From contig JAGAYN010000040.1 of the NCBI GenBank assembly GCA_017940465.1, forward strand, positions 44,219 to 108,218: DNA of 64,000 nucleotides. Direction: 5' to 3'. The stretch's first letter is position 1; every line of letters begins with the position of its first letter. Origin of the DNA: Bacteroidales bacterium (GTDB lineage Bacteria; Bacteroidota; Bacteroidia; Bacteroidales; P3). This document shows, in pieces, positions 36,193-43,205 of the stretch. Both the position numbers and the translations under genes were made by a program. Under the pieces are notes generated by a model. The model ran no database searches, was not told where the DNA came from, and was given only the letters and a program-made list of their open reading frames with translations.

Positions 36193-38301
36193 ATGGAGAC
36201 CAACAGTTTCAGCATCACCAAGCGCGACGGGCAGACCGAACGCTTCTCATTGGACAAGATAATGAATGCCATCATCAAGGCATTCAACTCGATAGGCGAA
36301 CCCATCGACCTGGGGCGCCTCTCGAAGATACTCTCGCGTCTGGACATCCACAACGGCATCACCGTCGAGGAGATACAGAACCAGGTGGAGGTGGCCCTGA
36401 TGCAGGAGGGCTACTACCAAGTGGCGAAGAACTTCATCCTCTACCGCCAGCAGCACACCGAGGACCGCGAGACCCTCGAAAAGATGAAGTTCCTCTCCGA
36501 CTACATGGACGCCGCCAACGCCGCCTCGGGCTCGAAATACGACGCCAACGCCAACGTCGAGCACAAGAACATCGCCACCCTCATAGGCGAGCTGCCCAAG
36601 AGCGGCTTCATCCGCCTCAACCGCCGCCTGCTCGTCGACCGCATCAAGAAGATGTACGGCAAGGAACTGGCCGACAAGTATATCGACCTCCTCACCCACC
36701 ACTTCATCTACAAGAACGACGAGACCTCGCTGGCCAACTACTGCGCCTCCATCACCATGTATCCCTGGCTCCTCGGCGGCACCATGAGCATCGGCGGCAA
36801 CAGCACGGCGCCGACCAACCTCAAGTCGTTCTGCGGCGGCTTCATCAACATGGTATTCATGGTCTCCTCCATGCTCAGCGGCGCCTGCGCCACGCCGGAA
36901 TTCCTGATGTACCTCAACTACTTCATCGGCCTCGACTACGGCAAGGACTACTACAAGGACCCCGCCCGCGTGGTGGACCTCTCACTCAAACAGCGCACCG
37001 TGGACAAGGTGATCACCGACTGCTTCGAGCAGATCGTCTACAGCCTCAACCAGCCCACCGGCGCCCGCAACTACCAGGCCGTCTTCTGGAACATAGCCTA
37101 TTACGACCGCCCCTACTTCGACTCCATCTTCGGCGAGTTCCGCTTCCCCGACGGATCCGCCCCCGACTGGAACGGCCTCTGCTGGCTGCAGAAACGCTTC
37201 ATGCGTTGGTTCAACGAGGAGCGCACCAAGGCCGTCCTCACCTTCCCCGTCGAGACAATGGCCCTCCTCTACAACCCCGACCACACTTTCGCCGACCCAG
37301 ACATGGCGCAGTTCACCGCCGAGATGTACGCCGAAGGCCACTCTTTCTTCACCTACATGAGCGACAACGCCGACTCCCTCTCCAGCTGCTGCCGCCTCCG
37401 CAACGAAATCACCGACAACGGCTTCAGCTACACCCTCGGCGCCGGCGGCGTCAGCACCGGCAGCAAGAGCGTCCTCACCATCAACCTCAACCGCTGCATC
37501 CAGTACGCGGTGAACCACGAGATGGACTACCGCGAGTACCTCACCGACATCATCGACCTCTGCCACAAGGTGCAGACCGCCTACAACGAGAACCTCAAGG
37601 AACTGGCCGACCACGGCATGCTGCCCCTCTTCGACGCAGGCTACATCAACATCGCCCGCCAGTACCTCACCATCGGCGTCAATGGCCTGGTCGAGGCCGC
37701 CGAATTCATGGGCATCCCCATCACCGACAACCCCCAGTACCGCGAGTTCGTGCAGACCGTCCTCGGCCTCGTCGAAAAGAAAAACAAGGAGTACCGCACC
37801 AAGGAACTCATGTTCAACTGCGAGATGATCCCCGCCGAGAACGTGGGCGTCAAGCACGCCAAATGGGACCGCGAGGACGGCTACTACGTGCCCCGCGACT
37901 GCTACAATTCCTACTTCTATATCGTTGAAGACCAGTCGCTCAGCATCATCGACAAGTTCCGCCTCCACGGCGCCCCTTATATCGAGCACCTCACCGGCGG
38001 CAGCGCCCTGCACATGAACCTCGACGAACACCTCACCCAGGAGCAGTACATGCAACTCCTCCAGGTAGCCGCCAAGGAAGGCTGCAACTACTTCACCTTC
38101 AACGTCCCCAACACCATCTGCAACGACTGCGGACACATCGACAAGCGCAACCTCAAAGAGTGCCCCCACTGCCACTCGAAGAACGTGGACTACATGACCC
38201 GCATCATCGGCTACCTCAAGCGCGTCTCCAACTTCAGCCAGCCCCGCCAACAGGAAGCCGCCCGACGCTACTACGCCACGCCCGAGCACATGGAGGCCTG
38301 A
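36193..38301 (+). CDS. nrdD: Anaerobic (class III) ribonucleoside-triphosphate reductase
   Basis: 702 residues. N-terminal ATP-cone (about 4-95, FSITKRDGQTERFSLDKIMN), then the ten-stranded barrel. A Zn site is formed by Cys643, Cys646, Cys657 and Cys660 (CNDCGHID, CPHCHSKN). The glycyl radical is expected at Gly673 in TRIIGYLKR. It reduces ribonucleotides without oxygen, with the radical installed by NrdG. The stop shares its A with the nrdG start (TGATG). Expression is placed under B12 control by the upstream riboswitch. Confidence 0.96.
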   Translation: METNSFSITKRDGQTERFSLDKIMNAIIKAFNSIGEPIDLGRLSKILSRLDIHNGITVEEIQNQVEVALMQEGYYQVAKNFILYRQQHTEDRETLEKMKFLSDYMDAANAASGSKYDANANVEHKNIATLIGELPKSGFIRLNRRLLVDRIKKMYGKELADKYIDLLTHHFIYKNDETSLANYCASITMYPWLLGGTMSIGGNSTAPTNLKSFCGGFINMVFMVSSMLSGACATPEFLMYLNYFIGLDYGKDYYKDPARVVDLSLKQRTVDKVITDCFEQIVYSLNQPTGARNYQAVFWNIAYYDRPYFDSIFGEFRFPDGSAPDWNGLCWLQKRFMRWFNEERTKAVLTFPVETMALLYNPDHTFADPDMAQFTAEMYAEGHSFFTYMSDNADSLSSCCRLRNEITDNGFSYTLGAGGVSTGSKSVLTINLNRCIQYAVNHEMDYREYLTDIIDLCHKVQTAYNENLKELADHGMLPLFDAGYINIARQYLTIGVNGLVEAAEFMGIPITDNPQYREFVQTVLGLVEKKNKEYRTKELMFNCEMIPAENVGVKHAKWDREDGYYVPRDCYNSYFYIVEDQSLSIIDKFRLHGAPYIEHLTGGSALHMNLDEHLTQEQYMQLLQVAAKEGCNYFTFNVPNTICNDCGHIDKRNLKECPHCHSKNVDYMTRIIGYLKRVSNFSQPRQQEAARRYYATPEHMEA

Positions 38302-38765
38302 TGCTCAAGTATGTAGACAGTGCCGTAGTGTTCCAGGAGATACCCGATGAGGTGACGCTGGCCGTCAACCTCTCGGGTTGCCCGTGCCGATGCCCGGGAT
38401 GCCACTCGAAACACCTGTGGGCCGACACTGGCAACGAGCTGACCGACAGCGAAGTGGACCGTCTCCTGCAGGAACACAAAGGGCACGTCACATGCCTCGC
38501 CCTCATGGGCGGAGACGCCGCACCTGCCGAAGTGGACGGCCTTTTCGCGCGTCTGCGCGAGAGGCACAAGGGAATGCACACCGCCTGGTACAGCGGCCGG
38601 TCGCTGCTGGCCAAGGAGATGGACCTCAACCACTTGGACTACCTCAAGCTCGGCCCCTACCTCGCCCACCTCGGCCCCTTGAAACACCGCACCACCAACC
38701 AGCGCCTCTACCGCGTCCGCGGCGGCACCCTCGAGGACATCACGGCGCACTTCTGGCGCAAGTAG
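38301..38765 (+). CDS. nrdG: Anaerobic ribonucleotide reductase activase (radical SAM)
   Basis: 154 residues. The radical SAM cluster motif is CPCRCPGC with Cys27, Cys31 and Cys34 in the CxxxCxxC spacing, followed by MGGDAAP as the SAM-binding GGE-like turn. It uses a [4Fe-4S] cluster and SAM to form the glycyl radical on NrdD. It is directly coupled to nrdD (TGATG overlap). Confidence 0.94.
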   Translation: MLKYVDSAVVFQEIPDEVTLAVNLSGCPCRCPGCHSKHLWADTGNELTDSEVDRLLQEHKGHVTCLALMGGDAAPAEVDGLFARLRERHKGMHTAWYSGRSLLAKEMDLNHLDYLKLGPYLAHLGPLKHRTTNQRLYRVRGGTLEDITAHFWRK

Positions 38766-38796
38766 ACCTCAATCCCTTTGAATCCGGCAGGCACCC

Positions 38797-38858
38797 TATA
38801 GGTATCCAGTAGGTATCCGGTAGGTATTTACTTCGACTGAGAACCGATATGAACGCTT
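38797..38858 (+). repeat. 11-bp-unit flanking repeat, copy B (left of DGR)
   Basis: TAGGTATCCAG, TAGGTATCCGG, TAGGTATTTACTTCGACTG, AGAACCGATATGAACGCTTATG. Nearly identical to copy C on the other side of the DGR, in the same orientation, and to copy A at 24.85 kb in the opposite orientation. Confidence 0.9.
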
Positions 38859-38908
38859 ATGACCCCTCCACCCCCGGCCCACAGGGCGAAGCCGCCCTCC
38901 CGCCACCG

Positions 38909-40150
38909 CTACCTGTAATGCCGCACCGCCTGGTCGAACACCCCGCCGGCGCCGAACGCCTCGTTCCCGGCCAGCAGGTGCCGCCGCAGGCGGTAGTTCT
39001 GCCAGTGCGCCAGCAGGCCGCAGTAGGAGTTCAGCGGCGCCTCCCACTCCCCGGGGGCGCACGCCGCCAGCCGTTCCAGCTTGCGCCCGATGCGCCGCAC
39101 GCTGGTGCGCGAGGCGTAGATGCGGTGCGGCTTCAGCCAGTGACCCAGGAACTCCACGCCGTGCCACACCGACGAGAGGGTGGTCTTCCCCTCGTGCAGT
39201 TCCAGCCCCAGCCGCCCGCGCAGCAGCGCGTCCACCTGCGGCACCAGCGACAGCAGCCACCCGCGGTCGGCGCCGACCACGTAGAAGTCGTCCACGTAGC
39301 GCCCGTAGTGGCGGCACCCCAGCACGCGCTTCATATACTGGTCCAGCACGTTGAGGTACACGTTGCTGAACAGCTGGCTGGTGAGGTTGCCTATCGGCAG
39401 GCCGCAACCGGGGGGCGAGTGGAAGAGGCTCTTGTCGTGCGGCAGGCCGTGCCAGTCGGCCGCGCTGCCCGCCATGCGGCAGTCCCTTGTGGGGTCGAGC
39501 AGGGCGATGACCTCGGTCAGGTAGCGCACGAAGCCGAGGTCCAGCACGTCGCCCCAGCGGCGGTCGCGGCTGGGCGAGACGTAGTGCGGAGCCATCCCCG
39601 CGAGGGTCTCCTCGCAGATGCCGAGCAGCCGCCGGCGGTCGATGTGCATGAAGTAGCCCCGGATGTCCATCTTCAGCACGTAGCAGGGCACCGTGTAGCC
39701 CTGGCTCTCCTGGCGGATGTGCCGCGCCAGCCGCGCCACGCCGTAGTGCGTCCCCCGGCCGGGGATGCAGCTGTAGCTGTCGTGGATGAAGGTGCGCTCG
39801 TAGAGCACATGCGTGTAGTTGTAGTAGAGGTGGTGCACGATGCGGTCGCGGAAGTCGGCGGCAAACACCTCGCGCTGCTTCGGGTCGGTGATGATGAAGC
39901 ACTGCGAGGGGCGCGGGCGGTAGCGGCGCTCGTAGAGCTCGTCGCACAGCTCGGCGAGGTTCTCCTCCAGCCGCGCCTCGAAGCGTTGCACGTAGGGCTT
40001 GCCGCCCTTGTGCCGCCGCGCATCGAGAAAAGCCTGGCGCAGGTCGGCCATCAGGCCTTCCCGCGTCAGGCGGAAAACGGAATCTGTTTCAGGCAAGGGC
40101 TGACGCACAGCGCGGACGGATTGACCGTTGTTGCGGTTGTTGTTGTTCAT
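38909..40150 (-). CDS. DGR reverse transcriptase
   Basis: 413 residues from ATG 40150. RT motifs: MDIRGYF (161-167), PIGNLTSQLFSNVYLN (252-267, DGR/group II-like motif 4) and the catalytic YVDD (285-288), then motifs to WLKPHRIY. It copies the TR RNA with errors at adenines and the cDNA replaces VR in the target gene. The first 17 codons (MNNNNRNNGQSVRAVRQ) lie inside TR. If translation really starts there, TR is also RT coding sequence. The next in-frame ATG (40051, MADLRQAFLDARRHK) is an alternative start preceded by GGGAAGG. Confidence 0.95.
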   Translation of the reverse strand: MNNNNRNNGQSVRAVRQPLPETDSVFRLTREGLMADLRQAFLDARRHKGGKPYVQRFEARLEENLAELCDELYERRYRPRPSQCFIITDPKQREVFAADFRDRIVHHLYYNYTHVLYERTFIHDSYSCIPGRGTHYGVARLARHIRQESQGYTVPCYVLKMDIRGYFMHIDRRRLLGICEETLAGMAPHYVSPSRDRRWGDVLDLGFVRYLTEVIALLDPTRDCRMAGSAADWHGLPHDKSLFHSPPGCGLPIGNLTSQLFSNVYLNVLDQYMKRVLGCRHYGRYVDDFYVVGADRGWLLSLVPQVDALLRGRLGLELHEGKTTLSSVWHGVEFLGHWLKPHRIYASRTSVRRIGRKLERLAACAPGEWEAPLNSYCGLLAHWQNYRLRRHLLAGNEAFGAGGVFDQAVRHYR

Positions 40151-40293
40151 GTTCTGGTCGTCCGAGTTGAAGTTGAAGTTCCACGCGTTGTTCGGGTTGT
40201 CCGCGTTGAGCGACGAGGACCAGTAGTTGCCGTTCTCACCCGCGTTGTTGAGCTCGCTGTCCCAGCGGTTGCCGGCGGCGGGCAGGAAGAGGC
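40100..40293 (-). repeat. DGR template repeat (TR)
   Basis: 194 bp aligning without gaps to VR (41115-41308). All 28 mismatches are at positions where the TR coding strand (minus) has A; every other base is identical. Read in the target frame, TR is Asn-rich (AAC codons at the variable sites), ending GQSVRAVRQ. The right edge (GAAGAGGC on plus) and left edge (CTGACGC) are sharp. Confidence 0.97.
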
Positions 40294-40379
40294 CCCCTTG
40301 TTAGCGTCAGTGGCCAAAGGTTGTTTTCGAAGCCGAAGGAATGCCTCCTTGCGCAAGCCAACGGCCCCATCGGCGTTGT

Positions 40380-40403
40380 CCCTCCGCGCCGTGGCGCGGA
40401 GGG
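40380..40403 (-). other. Perfect hairpin upstream of TR
   Basis: CCCTCCGCGCC, GT, GGCGCGGAGGG: an 11-bp stem in the 148-bp gap between the accessory gene and TR. It could be a structured part of the DGR RNA or a weak terminator. No T run follows. Confidence 0.6.
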
Positions 40404-40441
40404 CCGGCCACCTGTGAACTTACCTTGTTCTCGTTCCGTTG

Positions 40442-40981
40442 CTACAATATCTGCGATATCTGCTGCTTCACATCCGAAAGAAAAGCCATGCACTCCATAG
40501 GCGAATGCTGCTCCACCGGGTAGGCCACGATGCGGAGCATGATGTCCGTCAGCCGCGGATGGGCGTTGCGGTCGGCCGCGCGCTTCTCCTCGTCGGCCTT
40601 CTTCTTCGAGGCCTCGGTCAAAGGCTGCGCCTGCTTCCAGTCGGCAAATCCGGCCTGCAGCGTGCCGGCGTCGGCGTCGGGCGGAAAGGCCGTCTCCGGC
40701 AGCCTGACCTCCACCACCGCCTCGCCCGAGGGCTGCACGTCGGCGCCCTGGGGCACGTACCGCTCGAGGCTCGTCAGCGGGAATCCCACGAAGACGATGT
40801 CCTCGCCGCCCTTGAGCAGGCGGTGCGTGACCTTCAGTTCCGTGAAGTAATGCACCATCAGCCAGGCGCTCCACTCGTAGGCACGGTAGAAAGTGCCCTC
40901 TTTGAACAGGTGCATCGTCGCGCACTGCTCCGCAGTGCCGCGACGTCTCTCCATTTCAAGAATGTCTTTCAGTTGTGGCAT
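40442..40981 (-). CDS. DGR accessory protein, MutS-like (MSL) type
   Basis: 179 residues. The segment ATMHLFKEGTFYRAYEWSAW (about 21-40) and VFVGFPLTSLERYV (about 62-75) aligns with MutS domain I (LFYRMGDFYELFYDDA and MAGIPYHAVENYL). This is the feature of the MSL accessory proteins described for DGRs that lack Avd. The C-terminal part has a charged helix (EASKKKADEEKRAADRNA). The position between the variable gene and TR supports an accessory role in mutagenic retrohoming. The fold match is by eye; biochemical function is unknown. No Avd-like gene is present in the cassette. Confidence 0.75.
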   Translation of the reverse strand: MPQLKDILEMERRRGTAEQCATMHLFKEGTFYRAYEWSAWLMVHYFTELKVTHRLLKGGEDIVFVGFPLTSLERYVPQGADVQPSGEAVVEVRLPETAFPPDADAGTLQAGFADWKQAQPLTEASKKKADEEKRAADRNAHPRLTDIMLRIVAYPVEQHSPMECMAFLSDVKQQISQIL

Positions 40982-41007
40982 CTGTATTCATTTTTTTTAA
41001 GTTACCG

Positions 41008-41080
41008 AAGGAGGAAGAGGCCGCGCGTGGGCTGGGTAGCTCGCCTCCGGCGAGCGCCCACGCCCGACCTCTTCCTCCTT
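41008..41080. repeat. Long inverted repeat just 3' of VR
   Basis: AAGGAGGAAGAGG with the extension CGCGCGTGGGC (left arm) pairs with the right arm GCCCACGCCCGA and CCTCTTCCTCCTT: about 24 bp with two mismatches. The loop carries a nested GCTCGCC/GGCGAGC hairpin. It begins 34 bp beyond VR, where DGRs such as that of phage BPP-1 have a DNA hairpin/cruciform that marks the target. Confidence 0.85.
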
Positions 41081-41108
41081 TGCCCGTTGCGGGGGGAACG
41101 GAACAAGG

Positions 41109-41837
41109 TTAGTTCTGACGCACAGCGCGGACGGACTGACCGTCGCCGCGGCCGTAGTCGCTCATGTCCTGGCCGCCCGAGTAGAAGTAGAAGCCCCACG
41201 CGTCGCCCGGGGAGTCCGCGTAGAGCGACGAGGACCAGTAGTAGCCGTACTCACCCGCGTCGTAGAGCCCGCTGTCCCAGCGGTAGCCGGCGGCGGGCAG
41301 GAAGAGGCTGTTGCCGTTAGCGGCGGTGAACTTTCTTCCGTTGACACCGTTCATGGTGGTCCACTCGGCAGTGGTGTTGTTGATGAGTTCTTCCCATTCC
41401 GCTCTGGTCGGAATGCGGGCACCGTTGCCAAGTTTGGCGGTGGCAACATCATCGGAGGCTTGCAGGGTGGTCTGGCCGTCGGTGGTGCCGTAGTCAGAGT
41501 CGGTGTTGTACTTGGTCAGCGTCTCTAATCCGCCCTCCGCATCCACGGTGCAGTACTTGTACGTGCTCCAGTTGTAAACGCTCTTGGTCGCAGTCTCGCC
41601 CCAGGCATAGTAATCGCCAGGCTCCTCGGGGCTGGTGGCTCCGAGGTTCCACTTGGCCCACAACAGGCCACTGGGCAGCCCCAGGTCTACCCACTCGGCG
41701 GTCTCCGTGCCGCTGCCGCCGCCGGAGCCGCCACCCGTGGGGTTGTCGTTCTTGTCATCGTCGTCCTTGCCGCAGGCTGCAAACAGCAGCCCTGCGCTCA
41801 TGGCCACCAGGGCCAGCATCTTGAAGGTCTTTTTCAT
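41109..41837 (-). CDS. DGR target: variable C-type-lectin-fold lipoprotein
   Basis: 242 residues. Lipobox LLFAAC (Cys21) followed by GKDDDDKND, an acidic stretch like the Bacteroidota lipoprotein surface-export signal. A Gly/Ser linker precedes a Fibrobacter-major-paralogue/C-lectin domain (WVDLGLPSGLLWAKWNLGA; GARIPTRAEWEELI; LFLPAAGYRWDS; YYWSSSLY). VR covers residues 177-241. The variable residues are those encoded by template AAC/AAT/GAC codons: Tyr, Asp, Gly and Ser now replace template Asn. It is probably a surface adhesin whose ligand-binding face is diversified. No TAnnTTTG box is obvious upstream. Confidence 0.93.
   Translation of the reverse strand: MKKTFKMLALVAMSAGLLFAACGKDDDDKNDNPTGGGSGGGSGTETAEWVDLGLPSGLLWAKWNLGATSPEEPGDYYAWGETATKSVYNWSTYKYCTVDAEGGLETLTKYNTDSDYGTTDGQTTLQASDDVATAKLGNGARIPTRAEWEELINNTTAEWTTMNGVNGRKFTAANGNSLFLPAAGYRWDSGLYDAGEYGYYWSSSLYADSPGDAWGFYFYSGGQDMSDYGRGDGQSVRAVRQN
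41115..41308 (-). repeat. DGR variable repeat (VR)
   Basis: Last 194 bp of the target gene (65 codons) up to one codon before its stop. Differs from TR at 28 sites, all at template adenines, with A to G, A to T and one A to C changes on the coding strand. The final 26 bp (TCCGTCCGCGCTGTGCGTCAG side) are almost invariant and serve as the initiation-of-homing region. Confidence 0.97.
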
Positions 41838-41875
41838 GTTGCTTTTTTTTAAATGAATAATAAAATTGAATTAAA

Positions 41876-42210
41876 TTACAGGCAGGGGTGGAGCGCAGCG
41901 CAACCCCTGCACCCCTTCCGCCACCCGACATGGAACCCCGGAGGGGTGGCAGGAACACATAAACCGATATCCTGCCGCCCCTACGGGGCTCTGTGTATTA
42001 TTGTGCCGCCATTTACAGGGGTTCCGGCCTGCGGCCTCCACCCCTGCCTGTATTCCGACGTCCCCTCCGGGGACTTGCGCATGCCCCCCAACTATCCGAT
42101 TTTTCCCCAAGTCCGGAGGACGCAGGATTACAGGCAGGGGTGGAGCGTAGCGCAACCCCTGCGACGCTTCCAGCATACAACACGGAACCCCGGAGGGGTG
42201 GCAGGAACAC
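41876..42210. repeat. 83-bp direct repeat pair and GC-rich palindromes upstream of the DGR target
   Basis: 41876-41958 and 42128-42210 are direct repeats: TTACAGGCAGGGGTGGAGCG, CGCAACCCCTGC, a diverged centre, then GGAACCCCGGAGGGGTGGCA and GGAACAC. Between them lie CCCCTACGGGG, GGCCTGCGGCC and CCCCTCCGGGG palindromes and an inverted copy of the CAGGCAGGGGTGGA motif. Nothing codes here. It looks like a cluster of REP-like palindromic units. Confidence 0.85.
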
Positions 42211-42250
42211 GAACCCAAAACCCCGCCCCTTCTCTACTCCACATTCCACG

Positions 42251-42278
42251 CCCCCTCTCTTGAAAGGAGAGGGGGATG
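42251..42278. terminator. Small GC hairpin
   Basis: CCCCCTCTC, loop TTGAAA, GGAGAGGGGG: stem of about 9 bp in the noncoding region between the palindrome cluster and repeat copy C. No T run, so terminator function is weak. Confidence 0.35.
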
Positions 42279-42298
42279 GGGGGTGAGGCCCTCCGAAC

Positions 42299-42366
42299 CC
42301 GGTAGGTATCCGGTAGGTATCCCATAGGTATTTACTTCGACTGTGAACCGATATGAACGCTTATGG
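42299..42366 (+). repeat. 11-bp-unit flanking repeat, copy C (right of DGR)
   Basis: CGGTAGGTATCC, GGTAGGTATCC, CATAGGTATTTACTTCGACTG, TGAACCGATATGAACGCTTATG. Same orientation as copy B; together they bracket a segment of about 3.5 kb holding the whole DGR. Confidence 0.9.
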
Positions 42367-42373
42367 ACCGGCA

Positions 42374-42408
42374 AAAAAGATAGCGGAGCCCTGCGGGCTC
42401 CGCTATCG
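42374..42408 (-). terminator. Terminator of the DUF4332-like gene
   Basis: GATAGCGGAGCCC and GGGCTCCGCTATC: a perfect 13-bp stem, followed on the minus strand by six T. Confidence 0.85.
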
Positions 42409-42424
42409 GCTGTGTTTCAACAGG

Positions 42425-42832
42425 TTAGTATTTCACGATGGGCTCCATCTCCTTGGCCTGGGCGATCATCTTCTCGATCTCCTTGACGGCGGGGACGCGG
42501 TTGGTGAGGTTCTTCTCGGCGTTCACGGCCTCCATCTTGGCGTGGAGGTTGGCGGGGACGCGGTGGCGGAACTCCTTGATGGTGTCCACCCCGGCGGCCT
42601 CCAGCAGCTCGGCGAACTGCCCGGCCACGCCCTTGATGCGGAAGAGGTCGGCGTGGTTGGTCCACTTGAGGATGAGTTTCTCGCTGATTTCCGACGCCTC
42701 GGCCACTTTCCTGCGGCCGCTCTTGGTGGCGCATTGGGCCAGGAGGTCGTCTGTGGTTTTCAGGCCTGCTTTTTTGAGTTTGGCAGCGTAGACGTCGCCG
42801 ATGCCTTCGATTTGTTCCAGTTTGTATGCCAT
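42425..42832 (-). CDS. Helix-hairpin-helix DUF4332-like protein
   Basis: 135 residues from ATG 42832 (MAYKLEQIEGIGDVYAAKLKK). Two helix-hairpin-helix units (IEGIGDVYAAKLKKAGL, about 8-24, and IKGVAGQFAELLEAAGV, about 66-82) give the DUF4332 pattern. Such domains bind DNA or act in protein contacts, and the role here is unknown. A minus-strand -7 box TACATTTG (plus 42903-42910) lies about 70 bp upstream and its own terminator follows, so it is a single-gene unit. A longer frame to 42925 runs across that promoter and is rejected. Confidence 0.82.
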   Translation of the reverse strand: MAYKLEQIEGIGDVYAAKLKKAGLKTTDDLLAQCATKSGRRKVAEASEISEKLILKWTNHADLFRIKGVAGQFAELLEAAGVDTIKEFRHRVPANLHAKMEAVNAEKNLTNRVPAVKEIEKMIAQAKEMEPIVKY

Positions 42833-43016
42833 AATGTGTTGATTGTTTGTGCGCCTACTCTTTGAAAGGATTTTCGGCACCCTCCTTGATGTTTTGACGG
42901 TGCAAATGTACGAACTTTTTTGCAAAGGGGAGGAAAAAGTTTTTCAACAGGATGTGTTGAAAGTGCCGGCTAACGGCCTCGTAGCCAGTCCGGACAGAGT
43001 TTTTTTGAAAAACAAT

Positions 43017-43047
43017 TTTGCCATGTCGGAAAATGTTCGTACCTTTG
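43017..43047 (+). promoter_or_regulatory. tRNA-Ser promoter
   Basis: TTTG (43017-43020), spacer CCATGTCGGAAAATGTTCG, TACCTTTG (43040-43047). The spacer shares 17 bases with that of the tRNA-Leu promoter. Confidence 0.85.
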
Positions 43048-43078
43048 CACCCGTTTTCCGCAAGAGGAGGACGCACAC

Positions 43079-43166
43079 GGAAAGATGCCGGAGTGGTCGA
43101 TCGGGGCGGTCTCGAAAACCGTTGACCCCCTCGCGGGGTCCCAGGGTTCGAATCCCTGTCTTTCCG
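43079..43166 (+). tRNA. tRNA-Ser (anticodon CGA)
   Basis: Acceptor GGAAAGA pairs with TCTTTCC, discriminator G at 43166, and CCA is not encoded. The anticodon loop CTCGAAA gives CGA, reading UCG. A long variable arm (ACCCCCTCGCGGGGTC) and the T arm CAGGGTTCGAATCCCTG confirm a class II tRNA-Ser. Confidence 0.95.
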
Positions 43167-43169
43167 CCG

Positions 43170-43204
43170 GAATGCGCAGCCGAAGAGGGCGGCGCATTTT
43201 TTTT
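43170..43204 (+). terminator. tRNA-Ser terminator
   Basis: AATGCGCAGCC and GGCGGCGCATT with a central mismatch, then eight T. It also lies at the 3' end of the convergent rnz gene. Confidence 0.75.
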
Positions 43205-43205
43205 G

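Noticed and set aside
38797-42366. DGR as part of a prophage
   Set aside because: No integrase, terminase, capsid or tail genes are present on either side; the neighbours are nrdG and a small helix-hairpin-helix gene.
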